A stretch of 64,000 nucleotides of DNA from Streptomyces canus 299MFChir4.1 (GTDB lineage Bacteria > Actinomycetota > Actinomycetes > Streptomycetales > Streptomycetaceae), in NCBI RefSeq assembly GCF_000383615.1, contig NZ_KB911595.1, positions 62,001 through 126,000 of the forward strand, written 5' to 3'. The position numbers and the translations under genes were made by a program. The notes beneath the pieces were generated by a model that was not told where the DNA came from, did no database searches, and was given only the letters and a program-made list of their open reading frames with translations. Position 1 is the first letter of the stretch; every line of letters starts with the position of its first letter. Below are positions 8,046 through 16,837 of the stretch, in pieces.

Positions 8046-8629
8046 CGTGCGTCTTCGCACGTAGAGGCGGCGCGACCGTACCAAAACGTTCCCTCGCCGT
8101 AGCGACGGGCCCTGACCGCGTCGAAACCGGGCGGCCACTTGAATTCTCCGCCTCTGGTGCTGCGCTCCACGGTGACGAGGGCGTCCGGCGTGAGCCAGTG
8201 TTCCGTGCGGAGTGTGAGCAGGATCTCGCGAAGATCGTGATCCGTGACTCGGTACGGAGGATCCAGGAAGACGAGGTCGTACGGCTCTGCCGGCGCCCCC
8301 GTCCGGATGATCTGTTCGGCCTTGCCCGCGCGGACCTCGGCGCCGGGCAGGCCGATGTTCCTGACGTTCTCGCGGATCGTGCGGGCGGCTCTGGCGTCGG
8401 CCTCCACCAGAAGCGTGTGGCTCGCGCCCCGGGAGAGCGCTTCGAGGCCGACCGCACCTGATCCGGCGTACAGGTCGAGGACTCGTTCGCCCGCCAAGGG
8501 GCCGCCCAGCAGGGACTGCCAGGTGGAGAAGAGACCTTCGCGCGCGCGGTCCGAGGTGGGACGGGTGCCGTTCCCTGGCGGGACGGCCAGGCGGCGTCCA
8601 CCGGCTGTACCCGCGATCACGCGCGTCAT
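8042..8629 (-). CDS. rsmD: 16S rRNA (guanine(966)-N(2))-methyltransferase RsmD
   Basis: A SAM-dependent enzyme that methylates G966 of 16S rRNA. In its 195 residues are the RsmD N-terminal strand RVIAGTAGGRRL, the substrate element RPTSDRAREGLFS, the SAM-binding motif VLDLYAGSGAVGLEALSRGA and the catalytic motif DPPY. It lies between recG and coaD on the minus strand, as in many Gram-positive genomes. Confidence 0.96.
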   Translation of the reverse strand: MTRVIAGTAGGRRLAVPPGNGTRPTSDRAREGLFSTWQSLLGGPLAGERVLDLYAGSGAVGLEALSRGASHTLLVEADARAARTIRENVRNIGLPGAEVRAGKAEQIIRTGAPAEPYDLVFLDPPYRVTDHDLREILLTLRTEHWLTPDALVTVERSTRGGEFKWPPGFDAVRARRYGEGTFWYGRAASTCEDAR

Positions 8630-8668
8630 CTTCGGTCCTTGTTCGGGGATCGTTACGGGTTCAGTTTC

Positions 8669-11600
8669 TCAGCCCTTTTCCAGGTACTGCTCCCTCTCCT
8701 CGTCCAGAAGCGCGTCCAGGGCTGTCCGCAGGCCGGGAAGTTCCGTCAGCTCCGGGTCCGCCTCCACCACCGCCGTCGCCTCTTCCCGCGCCTCCGCGAT
8801 GATCTCCTCGTCCTCGATCACGGCGAGGACCCGCAGCGAGGTCCGGGCGCCTGACTGGGCCTGGCCCAGGACATCGCCCTCACGGCGCTGCTCCAGGTCG
8901 ATGCGGGACAGCTCGAAGCCGTCCAACGTCGACGCCACCGCGTTCAGGCGCTGGCGGGCCGGGCTCGCCTCGGGCATCTCCGAGACCAGCAGGCACAGCC
9001 CGGGCGCCGAGCCCCGGCCCACCCGGCCGCGCAGCTGGTGGAGCTGGGAGACGCCGAAGCGGTCGGCGTCCATGATGACCATCGCCGTGGCGTTGGGGAC
9101 GTTGACGCCGACCTCGATGACCGTGGTGGCGACCAGGACGTGGGTCTCGCCGGCGGCGAAGCGGCGCATCACCGCGTCCTTGTCGTCGGGGTGCATACGG
9201 CCGTGCAGCACCTCGACGCGCAGGCCGTGCAGCGGGCCCTTCGTGAGCTGGTCCGCCACGTCGAGCACCGCGAGCGGCGGGCGCTTCTCGGCCTCGTCCT
9301 CCGGGGACTTCTTCTTGGCGGACTTCTTGGGGTCGGCGGGTTCGTCGATGTCGTCGCCGATGCGGGGGCAGACGACGTACGCCTGGTGGCCGTTCTCCAC
9401 CTCCTCGCGGACGCGTTCCCAGGCCCGGGTGAGGAAGTGGGGCTTGTCCGCGGCCGGCACCACATGGCTGGCGATCGGGGAGCGGCCGGCCGGGAGCTGG
9501 TCGAGGACGGAGGTCTCCAGGTCGCCGAAGACCGTCATGGCGACCGTGCGCGGGATGGGGGTGGCCGTCATGACGAGGAGGTGGGGCGGCTGCTTCCCCT
9601 TGCCGCGCAGGGCGTCGCGCTGCTCGACCCCGAACCGGTGCTGTTCGTCGACCACGACCAGGCCCAGGTCGTGGAACTGCACCTTGTCCTCGATCAGCGC
9701 GTGCGTGCCGATCACGATCCCGGCCTCACCGGTGACCAGATCCAGCATCGCCTGCCTGCGCGCGGCCGTCCCCATAGAGCCGGTGAGCAGGACGACCTTG
9801 GTGCCCTGCTCGGATCCGCCCAGCATCCCGCCCTCGGCGAGCTCGCCCATCATCTCCACGATCGAGCGGTGGTGCTGCTGCGCGAGCACTTCGGTGGGGG
9901 CCAGCATGGCGGCCTGCCCGCCGGCGTCGACGACGGCGAGCATGGCGCGCAGCGCCACCATGGTGTTGTGGGTCACTGTGAAGTTGTCGGTGATGTAGGC
10001 GTGGCTGGGGTGCGCGACGCTGATGCACTGAACGGGCTTGCGTCCCACGTACTCGACCGCCCGAATCCCCCGTCGGAACGTGTTGTATCCCGGGCGGGGA
10101 CCTACTCGTTCGGCCTTGCGCCGCAGCCGGAACGGGGCGGACCCGTCGGGCAGAGAGACGGAGACGTTGAACGCCGCCCGCTTCGGCAGGACTCGCGCCC
10201 GGCCGCCCAGTGACCGGACGAGCCACGCGACGTCTTCCGCGAGCCTCAGCGAAGCGGAGCAGAACGAGATGCTGAGGCCCGCCTCGTCGACAGTGCCGTC
10301 CGTGTCCATGAGTCCCTGCAACACGGCGAGACGGTTTTTGATCGACGTGTTCTTGTACTCGTCGGGAACGAACTTGCCGTGCGACGTCACGCCCCAAAGA
10401 TTCATGTCCCGAACGGCCTGGATCACCGGATTGCGCACGCCACCCGCGCGGCGGGTCAGCTGGATCGTGTAGTCGCACCGGGAACCGCCCACCGGAACCA
10501 GCCGGCATTCCGGTGCCACGGCGGTCTCGACCGCATCACGGATCTCGGCATCGACCGTGGACAGAAGCAGGTTGTGCCGGAAGGAACCGGCTCCCAGAAG
10601 CAGGCCGAACAGGTACGGGTCGAGAGGCAGCCCACAGTCGTCTCCGAGATCGACGGGGGTGGCGGCCGGGAGGTACCACTTCGACGATCCGTCGGCCTCG
10701 AAGGTGTCCAGCCGAATCTCGCGCGTCGTCACGACTTTGGGGGCCTGGCCGCGGTGCCAGCCGCAACTCGTGCCGACGATCCACAGATGCTCGTCGTCGC
10801 ACTCGACGGAGCTGCCGTCCGAAAGGACCAGGCGCCAGACCTCGCGCTCGCCTTGCGGGAAGACACCGTCGATCAGTGCGATCTCCCCGTCAGGCACGAC
10901 GATCTCGTCACCCACCCTCATGTCCCCCATGCGGCGGAAACCGGCAGGTGTGAGGACGAGCGAGTCGAGAGGCTGGGCCTTGCCCGAGCCAACCTCTCCC
11001 TGCAGCAGCCGGTGCATCGGATGGTCCGTCGCCAGGTCGTCGAAGATCTCCTTGGAGACCTTCTTCTGGCCGTCGGTGAGGGTGAAGGGCAGGCGGTCGT
11101 CGAAGGCCGAGAGCAGGCCGTCGGGAGCAGGCCTCCGCGGTACCGCGGGGAGTTGGGCGTCCGCGTGGCGGCGGCGGGCGAGGGCCACCTGGAGGACGAA
11201 GGCCTCGTCCCACTTGAGGCGGGCGTGGGCGTCGGCGATGTCGGCCTTGGTGTGCGGGCGGTGGATCTTGAGGAGGGCCTCGGGGAGGGGAAGCAGGCCG
11301 CGGCCCGCGCGCAGCGACTCCGGGAGGGGGTCGATCGCCTCCTGCGCGCTCGGCAGGACCGTCTGGATCGCCTTGCCGATCTTCCAGGACTCCAGTTTGG
11401 CGGTGGCGGGGTAGAGGGGGATCAGGGCGCCCGCCCAGGACTCCACCGTCTCCGCCGCCTCGTCGTCGGCGCCGCGTAGCAACTCGTAGGCCGGGTGCGC
11501 CAGTTGGAGGCGGCGGTTGAAGAGGGAGACCTTGCCGGCGAACAGCGCGCGGGTACCCGGCAGGAGTTCCTTGTGGGGCTTGTGGACGCCGTTGCCGAAG

Positions 11601-11908
11601 AAGACCAGTTGGAGGCGCCCGCTGCCGTCCGTGATGGTGACCTCAAGGCGCTGTCCCTTGCCGCGCGGCGCCTTGGCGGAGGCGAAGGTGTGCAACCGGG
11701 CGTCGGCGACCTGGGCGACCACGGTGACGTGCTCGTCCATGGGCAGGTCGGCGAGGTGGGTCAGCTGCCCCCGCTCCTCGTATCTGCGCGGGTAGTGGTG
11801 CAGGAGGTCGCCTACGGAGTGCAGGCCGAGATGCTCGGCCATCACCTTCGCGGTGGCGGGGCCGAGCACCTTCTTCAACGGTTCTTCCAGTGCGGGCACG
11901 AGATCCAT
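8669..11908 (-). CDS. recG: ATP-dependent DNA helicase RecG, interrupted by an in-frame intein
   Basis: RecG remodels stalled replication forks and branch-migrates Holliday junctions. The open frame encodes 1079 residues, but 311-648 are an intein; removal leaves 741 residues, the normal RecG length. Extein parts: N-terminal wedge/OB domain (about 1-250), motif I GEVGSGK-T split by the intein after the Lys, then PTEVLAQQHHRS (Ia), DEQHRF (II), TATPIPRT (III) and QLRGRVGRG (VI). Without splicing the ATP site is destroyed, so RecG activity depends on protein splicing. The start is taken at ATG 11908 (MDLVPALEEPLKK); another ATG lies 21 bases upstream. It is divergent from the HSP90-like gene. 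Confidence 0.96.
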   Translation of the reverse strand: MDLVPALEEPLKKVLGPATAKVMAEHLGLHSVGDLLHHYPRRYEERGQLTHLADLPMDEHVTVVAQVADARLHTFASAKAPRGKGQRLEVTITDGSGRLQLVFFGNGVHKPHKELLPGTRALFAGKVSLFNRRLQLAHPAYELLRGADDEAAETVESWAGALIPLYPATAKLESWKIGKAIQTVLPSAQEAIDPLPESLRAGRGLLPLPEALLKIHRPHTKADIADAHARLKWDEAFVLQVALARRRHADAQLPAVPRRPAPDGLLSAFDDRLPFTLTDGQKKVSKEIFDDLATDHPMHRLLQGEVGSGKAQPLDSLVLTPAGFRRMGDMRVGDEIVVPDGEIALIDGVFPQGEREVWRLVLSDGSSVECDDEHLWIVGTSCGWHRGQAPKVVTTREIRLDTFEADGSSKWYLPAATPVDLGDDCGLPLDPYLFGLLLGAGSFRHNLLLSTVDAEIRDAVETAVAPECRLVPVGGSRCDYTIQLTRRAGGVRNPVIQAVRDMNLWGVTSHGKFVPDEYKNTSIKNRLAVLQGLMDTDGTVDEAGLSISFCSASLRLAEDVAWLVRSLGGRARVLPKRAAFNVSVSLPDGSAPFRLRRKAERVGPRPGYNTFRRGIRAVEYVGRKPVQCISVAHPSHAYITDNFTVTHNTMVALRAMLAVVDAGGQAAMLAPTEVLAQQHHRSIVEMMGELAEGGMLGGSEQGTKVVLLTGSMGTAARRQAMLDLVTGEAGIVIGTHALIEDKVQFHDLGLVVVDEQHRFGVEQRDALRGKGKQPPHLLVMTATPIPRTVAMTVFGDLETSVLDQLPAGRSPIASHVVPAADKPHFLTRAWERVREEVENGHQAYVVCPRIGDDIDEPADPKKSAKKKSPEDEAEKRPPLAVLDVADQLTKGPLHGLRVEVLHGRMHPDDKDAVMRRFAAGETHVLVATTVIEVGVNVPNATAMVIMDADRFGVSQLHQLRGRVGRGSAPGLCLLVSEMPEASPARQRLNAVASTLDGFELSRIDLEQRREGDVLGQAQSGARTSLRVLAVIEDEEIIAEAREEATAVVEADPELTELPGLRTALDALLDEEREQYLEKG
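9965..10978 (-). mobile_element. Intein in the RecG Walker A motif, class 3 (WCT) type, with degenerate LAGLIDADG endonuclease
   Basis: The 338 residues lie between GEVGSGK and TMVALRAML. Intein residue 1 is Ala (not Cys or Ser), the last two are His337-Asn338, and the +1 extein residue is Thr. Block B reads DDEHLW, with His64 and Trp66; block F reads PVQCISV, with Cys318; block G is TVTHN, with Thr336. Trp, Cys and Thr at these places form the WCT set of class 3 inteins, which begin splicing with the block F Cys. A LAGLIDADG endonuclease domain is inserted: its second motif is intact (LQGLMDTDG, 220-228) but the first reads LFGLLLGAG (123-131), with Ala130 in place of the catalytic Asp. Splicing should work; homing probably does not. 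Confidence 0.93.
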
Positions 11909-12073
11909 TGCACACCACACCACTGACATTGCCGTATACGTCCCGGGAAACCCCTGGTCAGACGGCTGGTTGGGGACTTAGGATGGCGCGCTCCGGCCAT
12001 CCGCGGATTCCGCCCCATCCGGGACCGCCCTACCCCGCGCCGTGCGAACGTTCCCCCCACCGGCGCTGCGACG

Positions 12074-13900
12074 ATGGATTCCCAGACCTCACAGACACCC
12101 CAGGTACCTCAGCAACCTCATACGTTCCAGGTCGACCTGCGCGGTCTGGTGGACCTCCTCTCCCATCACCTCTACTCCAGCCCCAAGGTCTATCTGCGCG
12201 AACTGCTCCAGAACGCGGTGGACGCGATCACGGCCCGGCGGGCCGAGGAGCCGGACGCCCCGGCCCGCGTGCGGCTGTACGCCGAGAGCGGCACCCTGCG
12301 GGTCGAGGACTCCGGGGTCGGGCTCACCGAGGCGGACGTGCACAACCTGCTGGCCACCATCGGACGCAGCTCCAAGCGGGCCGAGGGGCTTCAGGAGGCC
12401 CGCTCCGACTTCCTCGGGCAGTTCGGGATCGGTCTGCTCGCCTGCTTCGTGGTCGCCGAGCGCATCCGCGTGGTCAGCCGCAGCGCCCGTACGCCGGACG
12501 CGCCGCCCGTGGAGTGGACGGCGGGCGACGACGGCTCCTACCGGGTGCGGACGCTGCCCCATGAGGCCCGTCCGGAGCCGGGGACCACGGTGCATCTGGT
12601 GGCACGGGCGGGTGCCGGCGAGTGGCTGTCGCCCGACCGGGTCCTCCAGCTCGCCCGGGACTTCGGCTCCCTGCTGCCGTACGACGTCCGGGTCGGCGAC
12701 GAGGCGGTCACCGATCTGCCCGCGCCCTGGGACCGGCCGTACCCCTCCCCCGCCACCCGCCGGGTGGCCCTGGCCCGGCACTGCCACGAGCTGTTCGGTT
12801 TCACCCCACTGGACTCGATCGAGCTGAACGTGCCGCTGGCCGGGATCCGGGGCGTGGCGTACGTCCTGCCCTCGGCGGTCAGTCCCGCTCAGCGGGCCAC
12901 CCATCGCGTGCACCTCAAGGGCATGCTGCTGACCGAGCGGGCCGAACAGCTGCTGCCGGACTGGGCGTTCTTCGTGCGCTGTGTCCTGGACACCGACAGC
13001 CTGCGGCCCACGGCCTCGCGCGAGTCGCTGTACGAGGACGAGACGCTGGCCGCCGTGCGGGACGCGCTCGGGGAGCGGATCCGGTCCTGGCTGACGGGTC
13101 TTGCGGCCGGGGATCCGGAGCGGCTCGCGGCCTTCCTGTCCGTGCACCACCTGGGCGTGAAGTCGCTCGCGCGGCACGACAAGGACATGCTGCGCACGAT
13201 GCTGCCCTGGCTGCCGTTCGAGACGACGGACGGGCGGCTGTCCCTGGAGGAGTTCGCGCAGCGGCACCCGGTGGTGCACTTCACGCGGACCGTCGAGGAG
13301 TACCGGCAGGTCGCGGCGATCGCGTCGGCGCAGGGCGTCGGGGTGGTCAACGGCGGCTACACGTACGACAGCGACCTGGTCGAGGCACTGCCCTCGGTGC
13401 GCCCCGGCACGGTCGTCGCCGAGCTGGACGCGGACACCGTCACCGCCCACATGGACCTGGTCGATCCGGCCGAGGAGCTGGCGCTGTCCGGTTTCCTGGC
13501 GGCCGCGCGGGCCAGGCTGGACCCGCTGGGCTGTGACGTGGTCCTGCGTGCCTTCCGGCCGCTGTCCGTGCCCGCGCTGCACCTGGACGACCGGGACGCG
13601 CGGCACGAACAGGCGCGGGCGGAGGCCGAGGACCGGGCGGACGACCTGTGGGCGGGCATCCTCGGCTCGCTGCGCGGAAACGCCCCCCGCGCGCGTCTCG
13701 TGCTGAACCACCTCAACCCGCTGGTACGGCGGATCGGTTCGCTCGGCGACCCGGAGCTGATGGGCACCGCCACCGAGTCCCTGTACGGGCAGGCGCTGCT
13801 GATGGCCCAGCGGCCGCTCAGGCCCGCGGACTCGGCGCTGCTGAACCGGGCCTTCATAGGTCTCCTTGAGTGGGCCACGAACGGCGAGGAGGGCCGCTGA
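12074..13900 (+). CDS. HSP90-family (HtpG-like) ATPase
   Basis: A 608-residue cytosolic chaperone-like ATPase with an N-terminal GHKL domain. Motifs: N box ELLQNAVDAI (about 44-53), DSGVGLT (G1), GRSSKR lid region and FGIGLLACF (G2). The middle and C-terminal parts are diverged from classical HtpG but of similar total length. The start at 12074 is an ATG 166 bases from the divergent recG start. Its stop overlaps the start of the downstream TPR gene by one base (TGATG), implying translational coupling and a joint function. Confidence 0.88.
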   Translation: MDSQTSQTPQVPQQPHTFQVDLRGLVDLLSHHLYSSPKVYLRELLQNAVDAITARRAEEPDAPARVRLYAESGTLRVEDSGVGLTEADVHNLLATIGRSSKRAEGLQEARSDFLGQFGIGLLACFVVAERIRVVSRSARTPDAPPVEWTAGDDGSYRVRTLPHEARPEPGTTVHLVARAGAGEWLSPDRVLQLARDFGSLLPYDVRVGDEAVTDLPAPWDRPYPSPATRRVALARHCHELFGFTPLDSIELNVPLAGIRGVAYVLPSAVSPAQRATHRVHLKGMLLTERAEQLLPDWAFFVRCVLDTDSLRPTASRESLYEDETLAAVRDALGERIRSWLTGLAAGDPERLAAFLSVHHLGVKSLARHDKDMLRTMLPWLPFETTDGRLSLEEFAQRHPVVHFTRTVEEYRQVAAIASAQGVGVVNGGYTYDSDLVEALPSVRPGTVVAELDADTVTAHMDLVDPAEELALSGFLAAARARLDPLGCDVVLRAFRPLSVPALHLDDRDARHEQARAEAEDRADDLWAGILGSLRGNAPRARLVLNHLNPLVRRIGSLGDPELMGTATESLYGQALLMAQRPLRPADSALLNRAFIGLLEWATNGEEGR

Positions 13901-16827
13901 TGAGCGGAGTCGACGGGAGCGCGGCCTTCGACGCGCTGCGCCGGGCGATGGCGGAGAACGGCGAGGAACCGGAGGGGCCCGCCCGCAACGCGCGCGCGGA
14001 ACAGCTGCTCGCCGAGGCGGAGAAGCTGAACATCCCGCTCGCGGTGATCGAGGCGCTCGGACACCAGCTGAAGGTCTACAACTACAGCTCCGAGAAGGCC
14101 AAGATGTTCGTCCCCTTCGCGCGGCTGCTGCGCATGTGGGACGAGCACCCCGAGGACTTCGACGAGTACGAGACGCACGCGCTGCACTGGGTCTTCAAGT
14201 GGATGACGGCCGGCATGCTCGACCAGCCGCACATCCCGCTCGCCGCCATGGAGAAGTGGCTCGGCGAGATGGAGCACCGCTACCGGCTGGCCGGGCACTC
14301 CGAGCGGGCCGTGCGCAGCGCCGAGTACAGCGTGGCCGCGCATGTCGGGGACCTGGAGCGGGCCGAGCGCGCGTACGTCGCGTGGCTGGCCGCCGACCGG
14401 GACGGCATGGCCGACTGCCACGCCTGCGAGCTGCACGAGCAGGGCTGGTGGCAGGCGCAGCGCGGGCGGGACGAGGAGGCGCTGGAGCTGTGGGCGCCGG
14501 TCCTGGAGGGCGAGTTCACGTGCGCCCACGAGCCGCACGCGGTCCTCGCGTCCTCCCTCAGGCCGCTGCTGCGCCTGGGCCGCCTCGACGAGGCGCGCGC
14601 CAACCATCTGCGGGGCTTCCGCCTCGTGCGGTCCATGGAGAGCATGCGCGGCGCCTACGCGGACCATGTCGAGTTCTGCGCGCTCAGCGGCAACGAGGCC
14701 CGCGGCCTGGAACTGCTGGCGGAGCGCCCCGCGTATTTCACGGACGACGGCCATCCGCGCAGCAGGCTGGACTTCACGGCCGTGGTGGCCCTGCTGATGG
14801 ACCGGCTGACCGGGCTGGGCCTGGGCGAGCGGCCGGTGCCGGGGCCCGCGGGCCGGTCCTGGACGGCGGCCGAACTCGCCGTCCACGCGCGCGGGGAGGC
14901 GCTCGCGCTGGCCGCCCGCTTCGACGAGCGCAACGGCACGCCCCACGTCAGCGAGCGGACGCGCGCGCGTATGGCGCAGCGGCCGCTGGTGGAACGGCTG
15001 CCGCTGGGAGTGCGGGCGGCCCGGACCGCCGCCGCTCCCGTGGCGGTCCCTGCGGCCCCCGCGCCCGCCCGGGAACCCGATCTGCCGGCGCTGGTCGCCG
15101 AGGCCCGGCGGCTGTCGGACACCCTCCGGCCGAACGCCGTGGAGGCGTGGGCGGCGGTCGCACGGGCCGCCGAGGGCGTAGAGCTGGACCCGCGCGACCG
15201 GGCGGAGATCGCCGACCACGAGGCGATGGACCTGGGCCCCGAGGGCGTCGAACTGTTCGAGCGGGCGGCCGAGTTGTACGCGGCGGCGGGCGACCCCGGC
15301 GAGGCGCTGGCCGCACGCGCGCGTGCCGCGTACGTGCGCGCGCTGGCGGGCGAGGTGGAGGAGGCCCTCGCGGCGGTCGCCGGGCCGTACGACGAGGTCC
15401 TCGCGCTCTACTCCGTGGACGACACGGGCGTACGGCAGGCCGCGTCGGTGCTGATGTCCCGGGCCCGGATCCTGATGCGGCGGGTGCACGAGGGCGACGA
15501 CGAGGCGTTCCTGAGCGACGCCGAGTCGGCCGTACGGGAGGTGCTGGCCCTCGTCGAGGGGCGGACCGGGGACGACGTGCGGCTCGCCGCGCGGGTCGCC
15601 GAGGGGCAGGCGATGCTGGCGGAGCTGGCCGCGCAAACCGGGGACCTTCCGACGGCGGCCGAGCTGTTCACGTGGGCGGCGACGGGGTTCGTGGAGGCGG
15701 GCCTGCCGTGGTTCGCGGTGGAGTACGAGGCCCGGCTGGCCGGGCTCCTGCACCACCTGGGGGACCCGGCCGGGACGGAACGGGCGCTGCGGGCGGCCCT
15801 GGAGCACGGCGGGCCGCACCTGGAGGCGGTCGGACGGGCCCAGCTGCATCTCCAGCTCGCGGAGGTCGTCGGGGGCCGGGGAGGGGCCGAGGAGGCCGCC
15901 GAGCATGCCCTGGAGGCCGCTCACTGGGCCGACGAGGCCGGGGAGGGGCCGACGCTGGGTGCCCTGGCCCGGCACCAGCTGGGCGGGTTCCTGCTGGGGC
16001 TCGGGCGGTGGGCCGAGGCCGCGGAGGTGCTGGAGTCGGCGCTGCCGGACCTGAGCGCGGAGCGGCACGGCGAGGGCGCGGTCGTACAGGCACGGTGGTG
16101 GCTCGGCGACTGTCTCAGCGAGCTGGGCGAGCACCGGGAGGCGGCCGAACGGCGGCTTCAGGCCGCCGAGATCGCCCGGCACTGGCCCGAGCAGCACGAC
16201 CACGCCACGCTCGCCCACCTCGCCGCCGAGTCCCTCGGTGCCGCGGGGCTGCCCGCCGAGGCCGACCGGGCGTACGCGCGCGCGGGCGCTCTGTGGCGGG
16301 ACCTCGGCAACGTGCACGGCCTCGTCCGCTCCCTGCGGGCCCGCGCCTGGCTCGCGCTGCGCGCGCAGGACGGGACGGACGCGGCACGGGAGTTGATGGC
16401 GGACGCGGTCCGGGAGTGCGAGGCCGCGCTGGGGGACGCGCGGGACGACGACGAGGAGGCGCGGCAGCGGCTCGTCGGCGAACTCGGGCACACCCACCGG
16501 CAGTTCGGGGACCTGATCGCCCGTTCCGTGCCCGAGGACGCCGAGGACGACTCGATCCGGGCGGTGCTGGAGGAGGCGCTGGCCCAGGTGGTGGAGGCGA
16601 TCGTGGTGTTCGGCTCGCTCGGGGACGGCGCCCTGGACGCCCGCGCCGGTGCCGAACTCGCGGCGGGCTGGCTGGCGGCCGACCTGGGCCGGCCGGCGGA
16701 GGGGGCGGCACGCGCGCGTGCGGTGCTCGACGCCTACGGGGACGGGGACGGGTCCGACGGCACGGCACAGGCGCGGCGGGCCGAGGCGGAACAGTTGCTG
16801 GGCCTCATGGAGGGGCAGGACAGCTGA
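13900..16827 (+). CDS. Large tetratricopeptide-repeat (TPR-like) protein
   Basis: A 975-residue helical, Ala/Leu/Glu/Arg-rich protein with many 34-residue-like helix pairs (for example RYRLAGHSERAVRSAEYSV, and ELFERAAELYAAAGDPGEAL). No signal peptide or membrane segment is visible. The ATG at 13900 follows directly on the HSP90-like stop (TGATG), so it should be co-translated with it. TPR proteins are the classic partners of HSP90 in eukaryotes through the MEEVD tail; whether that applies here is unknown, as this HSP90 lacks such a tail. Convergent with the DAK2 gene, 10 bases apart. Confidence 0.85.
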   Translation: MSGVDGSAAFDALRRAMAENGEEPEGPARNARAEQLLAEAEKLNIPLAVIEALGHQLKVYNYSSEKAKMFVPFARLLRMWDEHPEDFDEYETHALHWVFKWMTAGMLDQPHIPLAAMEKWLGEMEHRYRLAGHSERAVRSAEYSVAAHVGDLERAERAYVAWLAADRDGMADCHACELHEQGWWQAQRGRDEEALELWAPVLEGEFTCAHEPHAVLASSLRPLLRLGRLDEARANHLRGFRLVRSMESMRGAYADHVEFCALSGNEARGLELLAERPAYFTDDGHPRSRLDFTAVVALLMDRLTGLGLGERPVPGPAGRSWTAAELAVHARGEALALAARFDERNGTPHVSERTRARMAQRPLVERLPLGVRAARTAAAPVAVPAAPAPAREPDLPALVAEARRLSDTLRPNAVEAWAAVARAAEGVELDPRDRAEIADHEAMDLGPEGVELFERAAELYAAAGDPGEALAARARAAYVRALAGEVEEALAAVAGPYDEVLALYSVDDTGVRQAASVLMSRARILMRRVHEGDDEAFLSDAESAVREVLALVEGRTGDDVRLAARVAEGQAMLAELAAQTGDLPTAAELFTWAATGFVEAGLPWFAVEYEARLAGLLHHLGDPAGTERALRAALEHGGPHLEAVGRAQLHLQLAEVVGGRGGAEEAAEHALEAAHWADEAGEGPTLGALARHQLGGFLLGLGRWAEAAEVLESALPDLSAERHGEGAVVQARWWLGDCLSELGEHREAAERRLQAAEIARHWPEQHDHATLAHLAAESLGAAGLPAEADRAYARAGALWRDLGNVHGLVRSLRARAWLALRAQDGTDAARELMADAVRECEAALGDARDDDEEARQRLVGELGHTHRQFGDLIARSVPEDAEDDSIRAVLEEALAQVVEAIVVFGSLGDGALDARAGAELAAGWLAADLGRPAEGAARARAVLDAYGDGDGSDGTAQARRAEAEQLLGLMEGQDS

Positions 16828-16837
16828 CGCCCAGGGG

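Noticed and set aside
9965..10978. The RecG intein as a class 2 (KlbA-like, Ala1) intein
   Set aside because: Class 2 uses a direct attack by a +1 Cys; here +1 is Thr and a block F Cys plus Trp and Thr at the WCT positions are present, so class 3 fits better.
12089..13711. Long minus-strand open frame (540 codons) opposite the HSP90-like gene
   Set aside because: Antisense shadow caused by strong GC bias; composition (Arg/Gly/Pro-rich) is non-protein-like, and the plus strand carries clear HSP90 motifs.
13357..16497. Minus-strand open frame of 1046 codons opposite the TPR gene
   Set aside because: Same GC-bias effect. No ribosome site, no domain pattern, and plus-strand coding is convincing.
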